Of a stretch of DNA of 13,072 bases, positions 1 to 7,077 are shown piece by piece. Source of the stretch: Clostridiales bacterium (lineage in GTDB: Bacteria; Bacillota; Clostridia; Tissierellales; Dethiosulfatibacteraceae); contig DPPH01000217.1 in NCBI GenBank assembly GCA_003539375.1, positions 31,332-44,403 of the forward strand. The letters are read 5' to 3'. The translations under genes and the position numbers were made by a program. Each line of letters begins with the position of its first letter. Position 1 is the stretch's first letter. The notes beneath the pieces are model-generated. The model was not told where the DNA came from and made no database searches. It worked only from the letters and a program-made list of their open reading frames with translations.

Positions 1-38
1 TTGAAAAACTAGGTGTATTAAAAAATAAGATTGTTTAA
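1..38 (+). CDS. Possible C-terminal end of a convergent gene (partial)
   Basis: In frame 3 the first bases read as EKLGVLKNKIV followed by TAA at 36-38. Only the last eleven residues lie in the window, so no family can be assigned. Two things support a real gene end: the reading frame is open from the window edge, and a hairpin with a T run on the plus-strand side begins immediately after the stop. A gene converging on cysE would explain that hairpin being two-sided. An open stretch this short could arise by chance. Confidence 0.3.
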   Translation, partial: EKLGVLKNKIV

Positions 39-39
39 T

Positions 40-80
40 AAAAAGGATAATGATAGGAAACCTATTATTATCCTTTTTTT
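40..80. terminator. Bidirectional terminator between cysE and a convergent gene
   Basis: Bases 40-57 and 61-78 form an 18-bp stem with one G-U pair and a three-base loop (AAA). T-rich runs lie on both sides: 74-80 on the plus strand and the complement of 40-44 plus the adjacent AT-rich bases on the minus strand. It can therefore terminate cysE transcripts and any transcript entering from the left. The cysE stop codon (68-70) and its last codons lie inside the stem. Confidence 0.8.
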
Positions 81-592
81 ACTACTTCCTTTGCTTTAAC
101 ACCAACTACTGTAGTATGAGGATTTGTGCTTTCTAATACTACTGCATTAGCACCAACTTTTGTCCCTTCTCTAATTACTATATCTCCAAGTAATATAGCC
201 CCAGCTCCTATTACTACATTGTCTTCCACTGTTGGATGTCTCTTGCCTTTAGCCTTTCCTGTACCCCCTAAAGTAACTCCGTGATACATATGAACGTTTT
301 TTCCTACAACAGCAGTTTCTCCTATCACAACACCTATCCCATGATCAATAAAAAGACCTTCTTTTATGGTAGCTCCTGGATGAATTTCTATACTAGTTAA
401 AAATCTTCCAAAATTCGAAATTAATCTTGCTAAAAAGTATAACTTCTTTTTATATAAAAAATTTGTGAAACTATGAATAATTAATGCCTTTATATGTGGG
501 TAAAGAAGCAAAACTTCAATCTTATTTCTTGCTGCAGGATCTACTATTAATGCTCTATTTAAATTATAATTTAATTTTTTGATAAAATTCAT
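68..592 (-). CDS. cysE: Serine O-acetyltransferase
   Basis: It transfers acetyl from acetyl-CoA to L-serine, giving O-acetylserine, the acceptor for sulfide in cysteine synthesis; it acts in the cytoplasm. The protein has 174 residues, shorter than the E. coli enzyme and missing much of its N-terminal helical domain, as is common for Firmicute CysE. A short helical N-terminus (about 1-60) leads into a left-handed beta-helix of hexapeptide repeats (about 65-165). The family signatures are present: IEIHPGA (69-74), FIDHGIGVVIGET with the catalytic-type His84, the turn GVTLGGTGK (105-113), and KRHP with His119. The ATG at 592 follows a GGAG-type site (AAGGAG just upstream), so the start is well supported. 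A T-box leader precedes it, indicating induction when tRNA-Cys is uncharged. No cysK or cysS lies in the window, so the gene appears to be monocistronic. Confidence 0.93.
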   Translation of the reverse strand: MNFIKKLNYNLNRALIVDPAARNKIEVLLLYPHIKALIIHSFTNFLYKKKLYFLARLISNFGRFLTSIEIHPGATIKEGLFIDHGIGVVIGETAVVGKNVHMYHGVTLGGTGKAKGKRHPTVEDNVVIGAGAILLGDIVIREGTKVGANAVVLESTNPHTTVVGVKAKEVVKKG

Positions 593-611
593 TTTTTTCT
601 CCTTATTTGTA

Positions 612-853
612 AACTACAAAAACTCCGCCTCTTACAAGAGACGGAGATTATCCGCTGTTCCACTCTAATTGGTTTACACCCTACTTTAAGTACAATCATA
701 CTTGACCCTTATAACGGTGGATTCCGGCTCAGCCTACTTATCGACCTGCATCTCCTAAGGGCACTTCGTATATAACTCAAATAAGTATCTTCCAGCCTAT
801 AATACTCTCTCTGTATCTTCGATATATACTACTTTCCTTATTCATTGATATTG
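612..853 (-). promoter_or_regulatory. T-box leader of cysE, probably cysteine-specific
   Basis: The minus strand contains AGAGTGGAACAGCGG (652-666), a close match to the T-box consensus AGGGTGGNACCGCGG, followed by a terminator hairpin and U run just before cysE. Further upstream is stem I material with the AGAGAG element and a sequence GAAGTGCCCTTAGGAG that resembles the 3' side of a specifier loop, placing TGC (Cys) at 761-763. The base after TGG in the bulge is A, which would pair with the U73 discriminator of tRNA-Cys. Role (known for the family): uncharged tRNA binds the leader, stabilises the antiterminator and allows cysE transcription. The specifier is followed by C, not the usual purine, so its exact register is less certain than the T-box itself. 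Confidence 0.88.
615..646 (-). terminator. Regulated terminator of the cysE T-box
   Basis: On the minus strand, bases 646-637 pair with 632-623 (ten pairs including one G-U) around a four-base loop, followed by TTTTTG. It lies directly downstream of the T-box motif and so is the attenuator competing with the antiterminator. Confidence 0.85.
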
Positions 854-859
854 TATATC

Positions 860-888
860 ATTATAGCTTGATTTTTTATAAAAGTCAA
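860..888 (-). promoter_or_regulatory. Sigma-A promoter of the cysE T-box transcript
   Basis: The -35 box TTGACT (883-888) and -10 box TATAAT (860-865) are separated by exactly 17 bases. Transcription would start near 853, about 260 bases upstream of cysE, which fits a full T-box leader. The -35 box ends 8 bases from the asd stop codon, so cysE has its own promoter even though asd points the same way. Confidence 0.85.
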
Positions 889-895
889 TTGTTTT

Positions 896-1921
896 TTAAT
901 TTCTATAAGCTTTTTTTTCTATAACTTTTTCTAAAATTTGAACTGCATTAGTTGCAGCACCTTTCCTAATTTGATCACCACAACACCATAAGGTTAATGA
1001 TTTATTATCTTCTGAACTGATATCCTTTCTTACTCTTCCAACAAATATTAAGTCTTGATTTGATGTATCTAAAGGCATAGGATACTTGCTGTTTGATGGA
1101 TCATCCACTAGTTTAACCCCTGGTGATTTTGATAAAATTTCTCTTGCTTTTTCTACTGTTAGATCTTTTTTTGTTTCTATAGTAATCGACTCAGAGTGAC
1201 TTCTGTAAACCGGTACTCTTACGCATGTACAGTTGACTTTTAAATTAGGCTTATGAAATATCTTTCTTCCTTCATTTTGAAGCTTCATCTCTTCTTCTGA
1301 ATACCCTACTTCATTAAATGGTCCTATATGAGGTATTAGGTTATATGCTATCTGATATTGAAAAGCTTCACTTTTAATTTCTTCATTATTTTCAAGTTTA
1401 TTTACTTGATCCTTTAATTCTTCCAATCCTTTTGCACCTGCTCCAGATACTGCCTGATAGGTAGATACAATCATTCTTTCTATTTCAGCATATTCATTTA
1501 ACTTATTTAATGCTGTTACAGCAATTATAGTTGAACAGTTCGGATTAGAAATAATTCCACTGTGATTGTCAATATCTTCTGAATTTACTTCAGGAACTAC
1601 TAAAGGTACATTATCATCTAATCTATAGGCACTACTATTGTCTATTACTGTTACACCCTTTTCTACAGCGATAGGAGTGAATTTTTTACTTATGCTACTA
1701 CTTACAGCAACTAGGAGTATATCTATGTCATTAAAAGATTTTTTAGTTACTTCTTCTATTATTATATCTTCATTGTTGTATCTAACTACTTGACCAGCAC
1801 TTTTTTCACTAGCTAATAATTTTATACTTTTAAATTTTATATCTTTCTCCTGTATTATATTCATCATTTCACTGCCAACTACACCAGTAGCTCCTAAAAT
1901 ACCTAATCTTATATTTGACAT
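896..1921 (-). CDS. asd: Aspartate-semialdehyde dehydrogenase
   Basis: It reduces L-aspartyl-4-phosphate to L-aspartate-4-semialdehyde with NADPH, the branch-point step to lysine/diaminopimelate, threonine and methionine. The protein has 341 residues, normal for the family. The N-terminal Rossmann motif GILGATGVVG spans residues 7-16. The catalytic cysteine is Cys129 in SNPNCSTII, and the active-site His242 lies in RVPVYRSHS. AAG-type glycines in the segment AVSGAGAKG (157-165) are also typical. I chose the ATG at 1921 because AGGAGG (1927-1932) sits five bases upstream; an in-frame start 33 bases earlier would add residues that lie across this ribosome binding site. A promoter lies just upstream. 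No separate terminator is visible before the cysE leader, so some asd transcripts may run into the cysE T-box. Confidence 0.96.
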   Translation of the reverse strand: MSNIRLGILGATGVVGSEMMNIIQEKDIKFKSIKLLASEKSAGQVVRYNNEDIIIEEVTKKSFNDIDILLVAVSSSISKKFTPIAVEKGVTVIDNSSAYRLDDNVPLVVPEVNSEDIDNHSGIISNPNCSTIIAVTALNKLNEYAEIERMIVSTYQAVSGAGAKGLEELKDQVNKLENNEEIKSEAFQYQIAYNLIPHIGPFNEVGYSEEEMKLQNEGRKIFHKPNLKVNCTCVRVPVYRSHSESITIETKKDLTVEKAREILSKSPGVKLVDDPSNSKYPMPLDTSNQDLIFVGRVRKDISSEDNKSLTLWCCGDQIRKGAATNAVQILEKVIEKKAYRN

Positions 1922-1953
1922 CTCGCCCTCCTGATTTTTTTTATTATTTTGCA

Positions 1954-1981
1954 ATTATATCACAAAAATTTATTAAATCAA
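1954..1981 (-). promoter_or_regulatory. Sigma-A promoter of asd
   Basis: TATAAT (1954-1959) is preceded by TG one base away (extended -10) and by TTGATT (1976-1981) at a 16-base spacing. The predicted start near 1947 leaves a short leader with a strong ribosome binding site at 1927-1932. Confidence 0.7.
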
Positions 1982-2044
1982 GAGTTTTGTTTTCAATTAG
2001 TATACGCTTGTTTTTTATATGAATACATATACAGTCTTGTATAG

Positions 2045-2083
2045 TTCAAAAAAATAAAACTGCAGTTTACTCAACTGCAGTTT
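2045..2083 (-). terminator. Terminator of the DUF4015 lipoprotein gene
   Basis: AACTGCAGTTT (2073-2083) pairs perfectly with AAACTGCAGTT (2057-2067) around a five-base loop, and the minus strand then runs into a T-rich tract (complement of 2048-2056). The upstream arm is within the last codons and the stop codon lies at the loop/stem boundary. Confidence 0.85.
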
Positions 2084-3899
2084 CTTCTTCTGATTCAACA
2101 TTATTTTCTATATTTCTTCTAACCTTCCAGACACCTTTTTCTTTTATTGTTTCCCAGGTATCACCGGAATTTTCTATGTATTCTTCTATTTCTTCATTTT
2201 CATTTACTATTTCATATTTATAAGATAGGTTTACTTTTGCCTTTCCTTCTTCGTAAATTTCATAATCTAAAACTTCATAACTTATAAGAGTATTTTCTTC
2301 ACTAGTGAATTTTTTATAAAATTCCTTAAAATTATGTACCCTATCCTTAATAGGCGTAAGTAGGTAAACCCTGCTTATCATGTTATTTCTTTCAGCACTT
2401 AAATAATCAGTAACGGCATCCGATGGTGTTCTTCCAACCAGGTCTTTATCTCCTGTATCTAATGGGTAGGTTGTTGCTTTTTCTTCTTCTGAAGGAAAAA
2501 ATATCCTAGGGTCGTATGTATTGCCCGGATCCCATATCAAATACTCATTAATTCCTAATTCTTTGGATGCTAATATCTGGTCCCTTATTTTTGTAGGACT
2601 ATAGAAAATATGTCCTTCTATCCATCCTGCAGTAAATCCTTGGATCCAAGGTCTTATAATAGTATCACTTTCTATAGCAGCATTTTTCTCTATAGCTTCT
2701 TTCATAGACCCCTTTAAAACTCCGTAGGGATGTGCATCAGGAACTTCATATCCATACCACCATTCTCCGTAGTGGCTTGGATAAACCATAGGACACATGT
2801 AATCTACATAGGGTGCCATTTCAATCCAGCTCTGTCCTATGTCTTCAGGCCAATCATCCCATGTTCTAGTTATTAGACCAAAAACATCTGCTGCTGTAAA
2901 TACATTATATTTTTCCAATTCAGATTCTGCGTACTCTAAAAAATCTCCGATAGCTTCATCCTTTTCTCTGTCGTTTCTACCTGGAAAATGTGTTATAGGA
3001 TTATATACTATTGCATTATCAGGAAATCTAACGTAGTCGAACTGTATTTCATCGAATCCTTTTAATGCAGCTTCTCTTGCTATAGCTATGTTATAATCCC
3101 ATACGTACTCATCAAAAGGATTAACCCAAGAAGTCCCGCTGTAATCTTTCCAGACTCCACCATTTTTAAGCTGGATAGAATGGTCTGGTTTTTGGACTGC
3201 AAAGTTTTCATCTTTAAAAGTTACTATTCTTGCTATAGTATATATGTCGTAATCTTTTAACTTTTCTAACATTGCTTTTACATCATTTATTCGAACGCCT
3301 CTGTTCCCGTTAACTTCTTGTACTATATCTAAATTACTTTCATAGGTCATAAGACCGCTATCATCTTTTACATCTATTACTAAGGCATTAACTTCAGTTT
3401 CTAAAGCTAAGGCCACAGCTCTCTCAAATCTATTTATACCGTCTATGACTGGTAAGAGCTCATTTATTTTATCTTGATTACCTTCTTTTAATGCCTTTAC
3501 ATAAGCAGCATAGTTTTGAATGTCTTCTTCATCTAAACTCATTCCAGCTGAACTTCCAGTCATAAATAAGCCTTTTGCTTCAACTTTTTCCTTAGAACTA
3601 TCCTTGTTTTTAAATTCTTCAAAGGTCATTTCAGGTAATTCTATGTAAAATTCACCAAGAGATTCTTTTCTTTCTTTTTCAGTACTTTCTAATTCTTTCA
3701 AATATTCATCGTATGCAATTTGTGCTTTCTCTTCTTCTGATAATTCTTCTTCAACCTCTTCTGGTTCCTCATCTCCATCTTCGATGGCTGGCGATGTTGT
3801 TGTTTCTTCCTCGGGTTCTTCTACGACTTCGCCCTTAGAACAACCGGAAAATATAACGAGTATGATAACTAGTAAGACAATTAATGCTTTGTTTTTCAT
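2067..3899 (-). CDS. Lipoprotein with a DUF4015-type putative glycoside hydrolase domain
   Basis: The 610-residue product starts with a lysine-containing n-region, a hydrophobic segment and a lipobox-like FSGC with Cys20, so it is probably an exported lipoprotein anchored to the outer face of the membrane. Residues 26-80 are a Glu-rich low-complexity linker. Residues about 108-465 match my knowledge of the DUF4015 putative glycosyl hydrolase domain, a TIM-barrel: KGLFMTGSSAGM (109-120), NALVIDVKDDSG (171-182), GFDEIQFDYVRFP (281-293), ADVFG (337-341), CPMVYPSHY (369-377) and RPWIQGF (416-422). The acidic residues around 283-288 are candidates for catalysis, by inference only. Residues about 490-595 form an extra C-terminal alpha/beta region ending in GVWKV, resembling NTF2-like domains. 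The substrate is unknown; cell-wall or exopolysaccharide glycans are plausible. The ATG has AAGGAG (3906-3911) six bases upstream. It appears monocistronic with its own terminator. Confidence 0.82.
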   Translation of the reverse strand: MKNKALIVLLVIILVIFSGCSKGEVVEEPEEETTTSPAIEDGDEEPEEVEEELSEEEKAQIAYDEYLKELESTEKERKESLGEFYIELPEMTFEEFKNKDSSKEKVEAKGLFMTGSSAGMSLDEEDIQNYAAYVKALKEGNQDKINELLPVIDGINRFERAVALALETEVNALVIDVKDDSGLMTYESNLDIVQEVNGNRGVRINDVKAMLEKLKDYDIYTIARIVTFKDENFAVQKPDHSIQLKNGGVWKDYSGTSWVNPFDEYVWDYNIAIAREAALKGFDEIQFDYVRFPDNAIVYNPITHFPGRNDREKDEAIGDFLEYAESELEKYNVFTAADVFGLITRTWDDWPEDIGQSWIEMAPYVDYMCPMVYPSHYGEWWYGYEVPDAHPYGVLKGSMKEAIEKNAAIESDTIIRPWIQGFTAGWIEGHIFYSPTKIRDQILASKELGINEYLIWDPGNTYDPRIFFPSEEEKATTYPLDTGDKDLVGRTPSDAVTDYLSAERNNMISRVYLLTPIKDRVHNFKEFYKKFTSEENTLISYEVLDYEIYEEGKAKVNLSYKYEIVNENEEIEEYIENSGDTWETIKEKGVWKVRRNIENNVESEEETAVE

Positions 3900-3926
3900 A
3901 TAACTCTCCTTTACATTAGTATGAAA

Positions 3927-3932
3927 ATTATA
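3927..3932 (-). promoter_or_regulatory. Extended -10 promoter element of the lipoprotein gene
   Basis: TGA-TATAAT on the minus strand is a full extended -10 element, placing the start near 3920 and giving a leader of about 20 bases with AAGGAG at 3906-3911. The -35 region is poor (TTAAAA at 18-base spacing), so this is a tentative call. Confidence 0.5.
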
Positions 3933-3976
3933 TCATATAATTGTATTTAATTTTAATGTTTTTTTCTTAATTTTGA

Positions 3977-5602
3977 TTATAATTTATCTAAGTAATCTAT
4001 CGTAATTTCTAGTTTTCCACTTTTTTTATTGTTTTGATACTCTACAATGCCTTCTTTGGCTTTTCTACCAATTACAATAGTTTCTTCAAATCCTAATATC
4101 TCATTTTCTTTAAACTTTTGTCCTATCTTTATATTCCTATCATCTAAAAGGGGTTTTTTTCCCTTTTTTAGTAGCTGTCCATAAATTTTTTCTCCTAGAG
4201 AAAAACTATTTTCATCATCAGGTTTTAAAATCAAAATGCTTATATCCCAGGGTAATAATTGTTTTAAATTTTCACCGTCAATTTCCAGTGAAACTCCTAT
4301 GATTTTAAATATATCTATTGTATTTTCTATCTTATTGATAATCTTTTCTTTACTTTGGTTATTTATATATTTAATTTCCTTGTCTTCGCTGGATAATTCT
4401 GTATTATCTTTATATTCTCCAATTTTAAAATAATTACATAAATCTAAACTTTCACCGCATTTTGGACATGCATCCTCTACCCCAGCCTTAACAATATCTC
4501 CGGTTATACATTTTTCAAAATCTCTACTATAATTAATATTTTTTATGTGATAATCCAACTCGTTAGCGCCAGATATCCCGTTGTTAATATTTTTAACTTC
4601 GTTATCTACAATTATATCACAGTTTTCGAGACCGATTGGGCCGACAAATCCTCCTACAGTATTCATTTTATGTAAGTCTGATTCTGAAGCCTGTTTAATA
4701 AGGTTTTCATCAGTTTTTAACAAATTAGCTAGTTTTTTATTACTTAGTTCTCGATCTCCTCTTATAAAAATTGCATAATTTTTGTCTAAAATTTTTACCA
4801 GTACAGCCTTTAAAAGCTTTTTTACATCCGCACCTGTAAATTTTTGTAGTTCTTCTATAGTCTTAATATTAGGAGTCTTAAATTTTTCAATTTCTTTTTC
4901 TTCTTCTATATGCTTATCTGGATCGCTAATTTCCATGAAGTTAACGTCGTAATATCTATCACATTTACTACAGTAAAGAGATTTTTCTTTACCTCTATTA
5001 TCTATCCAGGCATAAAAAATTCCTTTTGATTCTTCAAATTTATTGATCTTTTGTATATCTATACCGAATTTTTTTATTAAGTCAACAGTATCTTGTAAAT
5101 ATTTATCTACTCGTTCAATGTACTGTTCTTCCGTTAATGCAGATATACTCTTGAATTTTTTTGATGAAATTGGATTGATTAACTCTAAATTAGATTTGTT
5201 GTCATTGTAAGCTTTTTTTGAAATATAATAGCACTCTACGGGCAAATCTTTATAAGAATTTACTGTACTTTTCAGATAATCCTCATAAATAAAAGAGTTC
5301 GGACCGGTAGTCAAATAGTATTTACCATCAATGTCTTTTGATGAAAAGTATTCTGAATCACCAAAGTTATTTTTTAGATTAATTATAGGGATATCAATTT
5401 CCGAGAAATTTTCTAATGCAAGTTTTTCAGTTAAAGTTTTTTCTACATTTTTTAAAATGTTCATTCCAAAGGGAGTAAAGAAATAAATTCCCTTCCCATG
5501 CTTTTTGATTATTCCTAGTTTAACAAGAAGCTGCCCGCTTCTTGATTCTATAGATTTAGGCAGCTCCTTTAAAATATTTAAATAAAATTTACTTAGTCTC
5601 AT
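3977..5602 (-). CDS. Degenerate bacterial-type prolyl-tRNA synthetase paralogue, probable trans-editing factor
   Basis: The 541-residue protein follows bacterial-type ProRS from end to end, starting MRLSKFYLNILKELP with the typical N-terminus. The class II core is damaged. The TxE-type loop normally reading GPTHEE is GPNSFI (100-105). The motif 2 region (about 129-155), normally FRDE...RPR, has no equivalent arginines. The motif 3 block GIGxxR is absent between about 400 and 450. By contrast the inserted editing domain (about 245-365) looks intact: lysines in VKKLLKAVLVK (260-270), RGDRELSNKK (281-290), GGFVGPIGL (317-325) and SGANELDYHIKNINYSRDF (344-362, with His352, Arg360, Asp361). The C-terminal anticodon-binding domain (about 451-541) keeps LLDDR and a K-F pair. 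Cys211/214 and Cys379/382 remain as two pairs. I infer it no longer activates proline and instead hydrolyses mischarged tRNA-Pro. It starts 13 bases after proS behind AAGGTG, so both share the T-box. The alternative, a regulatory tRNA-binding protein, is open. Confidence 0.85.
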   Translation of the reverse strand: MRLSKFYLNILKELPKSIESRSGQLLVKLGIIKKHGKGIYFFTPFGMNILKNVEKTLTEKLALENFSEIDIPIINLKNNFGDSEYFSSKDIDGKYYLTTGPNSFIYEDYLKSTVNSYKDLPVECYYISKKAYNDNKSNLELINPISSKKFKSISALTEEQYIERVDKYLQDTVDLIKKFGIDIQKINKFEESKGIFYAWIDNRGKEKSLYCSKCDRYYDVNFMEISDPDKHIEEEKEIEKFKTPNIKTIEELQKFTGADVKKLLKAVLVKILDKNYAIFIRGDRELSNKKLANLLKTDENLIKQASESDLHKMNTVGGFVGPIGLENCDIIVDNEVKNINNGISGANELDYHIKNINYSRDFEKCITGDIVKAGVEDACPKCGESLDLCNYFKIGEYKDNTELSSEDKEIKYINNQSKEKIINKIENTIDIFKIIGVSLEIDGENLKQLLPWDISILILKPDDENSFSLGEKIYGQLLKKGKKPLLDDRNIKIGQKFKENEILGFEETIVIGRKAKEGIVEYQNNKKSGKLEITIDYLDKL

Positions 5603-5615
5603 AACAACACCTTTT

Positions 5616-7058
5616 CTAATAAGCCTTGGCTATATAAACCATGTGCTTTGCTTCTTTTTCACAAAAATGACATTTATCACTAGTTTTTTCCTGTTCAAAA
5701 GGTATACACCTAATCGTAGCTCCGGTCTCTTCTTTTAATTTGGCTTCACATTCTTTACTTCCACACCACATTGCTTTTCCAAAACCTTTTTTATCTTTGA
5801 TATGATCCTTGTATTCCTCGTAAGATTCTACCTTAAATGTGTTTTCCTCTCTAAATTTTTTAGCTTTGTTAAATAAGTCTTCCTGAATAGATTCTAATTC
5901 TTTAGAAATTCTTTCTTCAAAATTATCTAATGATATTTCTACCTTATCTAAAGTATCTCTTCTTACCATTATCGCCTTATTGTTTTTAATGTCTCTAGGA
6001 CCAATTTCTATTCTTATAGGATAACCTTTCATTTCATATTGATTGAATTTCCATCCAGGAGATTCCTTACTGTTGTCGTCTAACTCTACTCTTATCCCCT
6101 TTTCTTTAAGACTGTCATATAATTCCTCTGCTTTGTCTAGTACTCCTTCTTTTTGCATAGCTATAGGTATTATAACAACCTGTGTCGGTGCTACTTTAGG
6201 TGGTAGTACAAGTCCCCTATTATCACTGTGAACCATTATTAATCCACCTATTAACCTAGTTGATATACCCCAAGATGTATGGAAAGGATAATGTTCTTTC
6301 CCATCTCTACCCAAATAAGTAATATCAAAAGCTTTTGTAAAGTGTTGACCTAAGTTGTGTGAAGTGCCTGCCTGTAGTGCCTGTCCATCATGCATCATTG
6401 CCTCCATAGTATATGTAGACTCCGCTCCTGCAAATTTTTCACTTTCACTCTTTCTTCCGGTTATTACCGGTATTGCTAATAGATCCTCTGCTACTTCTCT
6501 GTAAATATCTAGCATTTGCAAGGTTTCTTCCTGAGCTTCCTCATTAGTCTCATGTAGGGTATGACCTTCCTGCCATAAAAATTCTGAGGTCCTTAAAAAT
6601 GGTCTTGTTGATTTTTCCCACCTAACTACAGAGCACCACTGGTTGTATAAATATGGTAAATCTCTATAAGAGTTTAACCACTTACTGTACATATTACATA
6701 TAATAGTCTCTGATGTCGGTCTAATACAAAGTCTTTCTCCAAGTTTTTCGCTTCCTCCATGGGTTACCCATGCAACTTCCGGCGCAAAACCTTCTACGTG
6801 ATCTTTCTCTTTGTTTAATAAACTCTCTGGTATTAGCAATGGAAAGTAACAGTTTTTATGTCCAGTTTCTTTAAATCTTCTGTCTGCGAATTCCTGTATT
6901 TTTTCCCATAAAGCATATCCATAGGGTCTAATTACCATAAATCCTTTTACCGGTGAATAATCTACTAATTCATTTTTTATTATTATGTCAGTATACCATC
7001 TAGCAAAATCTTCTTCCATTGGTGTTATTTCTTTTACAAAATTTTTGTTTTTACCCAT
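5616..7058 (-). CDS. proS: Prolyl-tRNA synthetase, archaeal/eukaryotic type
   Basis: It attaches proline to tRNA-Pro using ATP in the cytoplasm. The 480-residue protein has an intact class II core: RPTSET with Glu117 (113-118), motif 2 VVRWEKSTRPFLRTSEF (145-160) with Arg147 and Arg156, and motif 3 GISTRLIGG with Arg268 (264-272). The anticodon-binding domain follows (about 290-395). The C-terminal zinc-type domain has Cys432, 437, 463 and 466 and ends in the Tyr480 typical of this type. There is no inserted editing domain between motifs 2 and 3. The ATG at 7058 has AAGGAG (7065-7070) six bases upstream. An in-frame start at 7097 would lie within the T-box terminator, so it is rejected. Expression is governed by a proline T-box; the downstream ProRS-like gene follows after 13 bases and is very probably co-transcribed. 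Confidence 0.97.
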   Translation of the reverse strand: MGKNKNFVKEITPMEEDFARWYTDIIIKNELVDYSPVKGFMVIRPYGYALWEKIQEFADRRFKETGHKNCYFPLLIPESLLNKEKDHVEGFAPEVAWVTHGGSEKLGERLCIRPTSETIICNMYSKWLNSYRDLPYLYNQWCSVVRWEKSTRPFLRTSEFLWQEGHTLHETNEEAQEETLQMLDIYREVAEDLLAIPVITGRKSESEKFAGAESTYTMEAMMHDGQALQAGTSHNLGQHFTKAFDITYLGRDGKEHYPFHTSWGISTRLIGGLIMVHSDNRGLVLPPKVAPTQVVIIPIAMQKEGVLDKAEELYDSLKEKGIRVELDDNSKESPGWKFNQYEMKGYPIRIEIGPRDIKNNKAIMVRRDTLDKVEISLDNFEERISKELESIQEDLFNKAKKFREENTFKVESYEEYKDHIKDKKGFGKAMWCGSKECEAKLKEETGATIRCIPFEQEKTSDKCHFCEKEAKHMVYIAKAY

Positions 7059-7077
7059 ATATTGCTCCTTTATTTTA

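Noticed and set aside
593..895. Possible small gene or ncRNA between cysE and asd
   Set aside because: The whole stretch is accounted for by a promoter, T-box leader and terminator.
1922..1954. In-frame upstream extension of asd by 11 residues
   Set aside because: It spans the AGGAGG ribosome binding site and begins at the -10 box of the predicted promoter.
3977..5602. The second ProRS as a decaying pseudogene
   Set aside because: The frame is uninterrupted, the editing and anticodon-binding segments are conserved while losses are confined to the catalytic core, and it is kept in an operon with a ribosome binding site.
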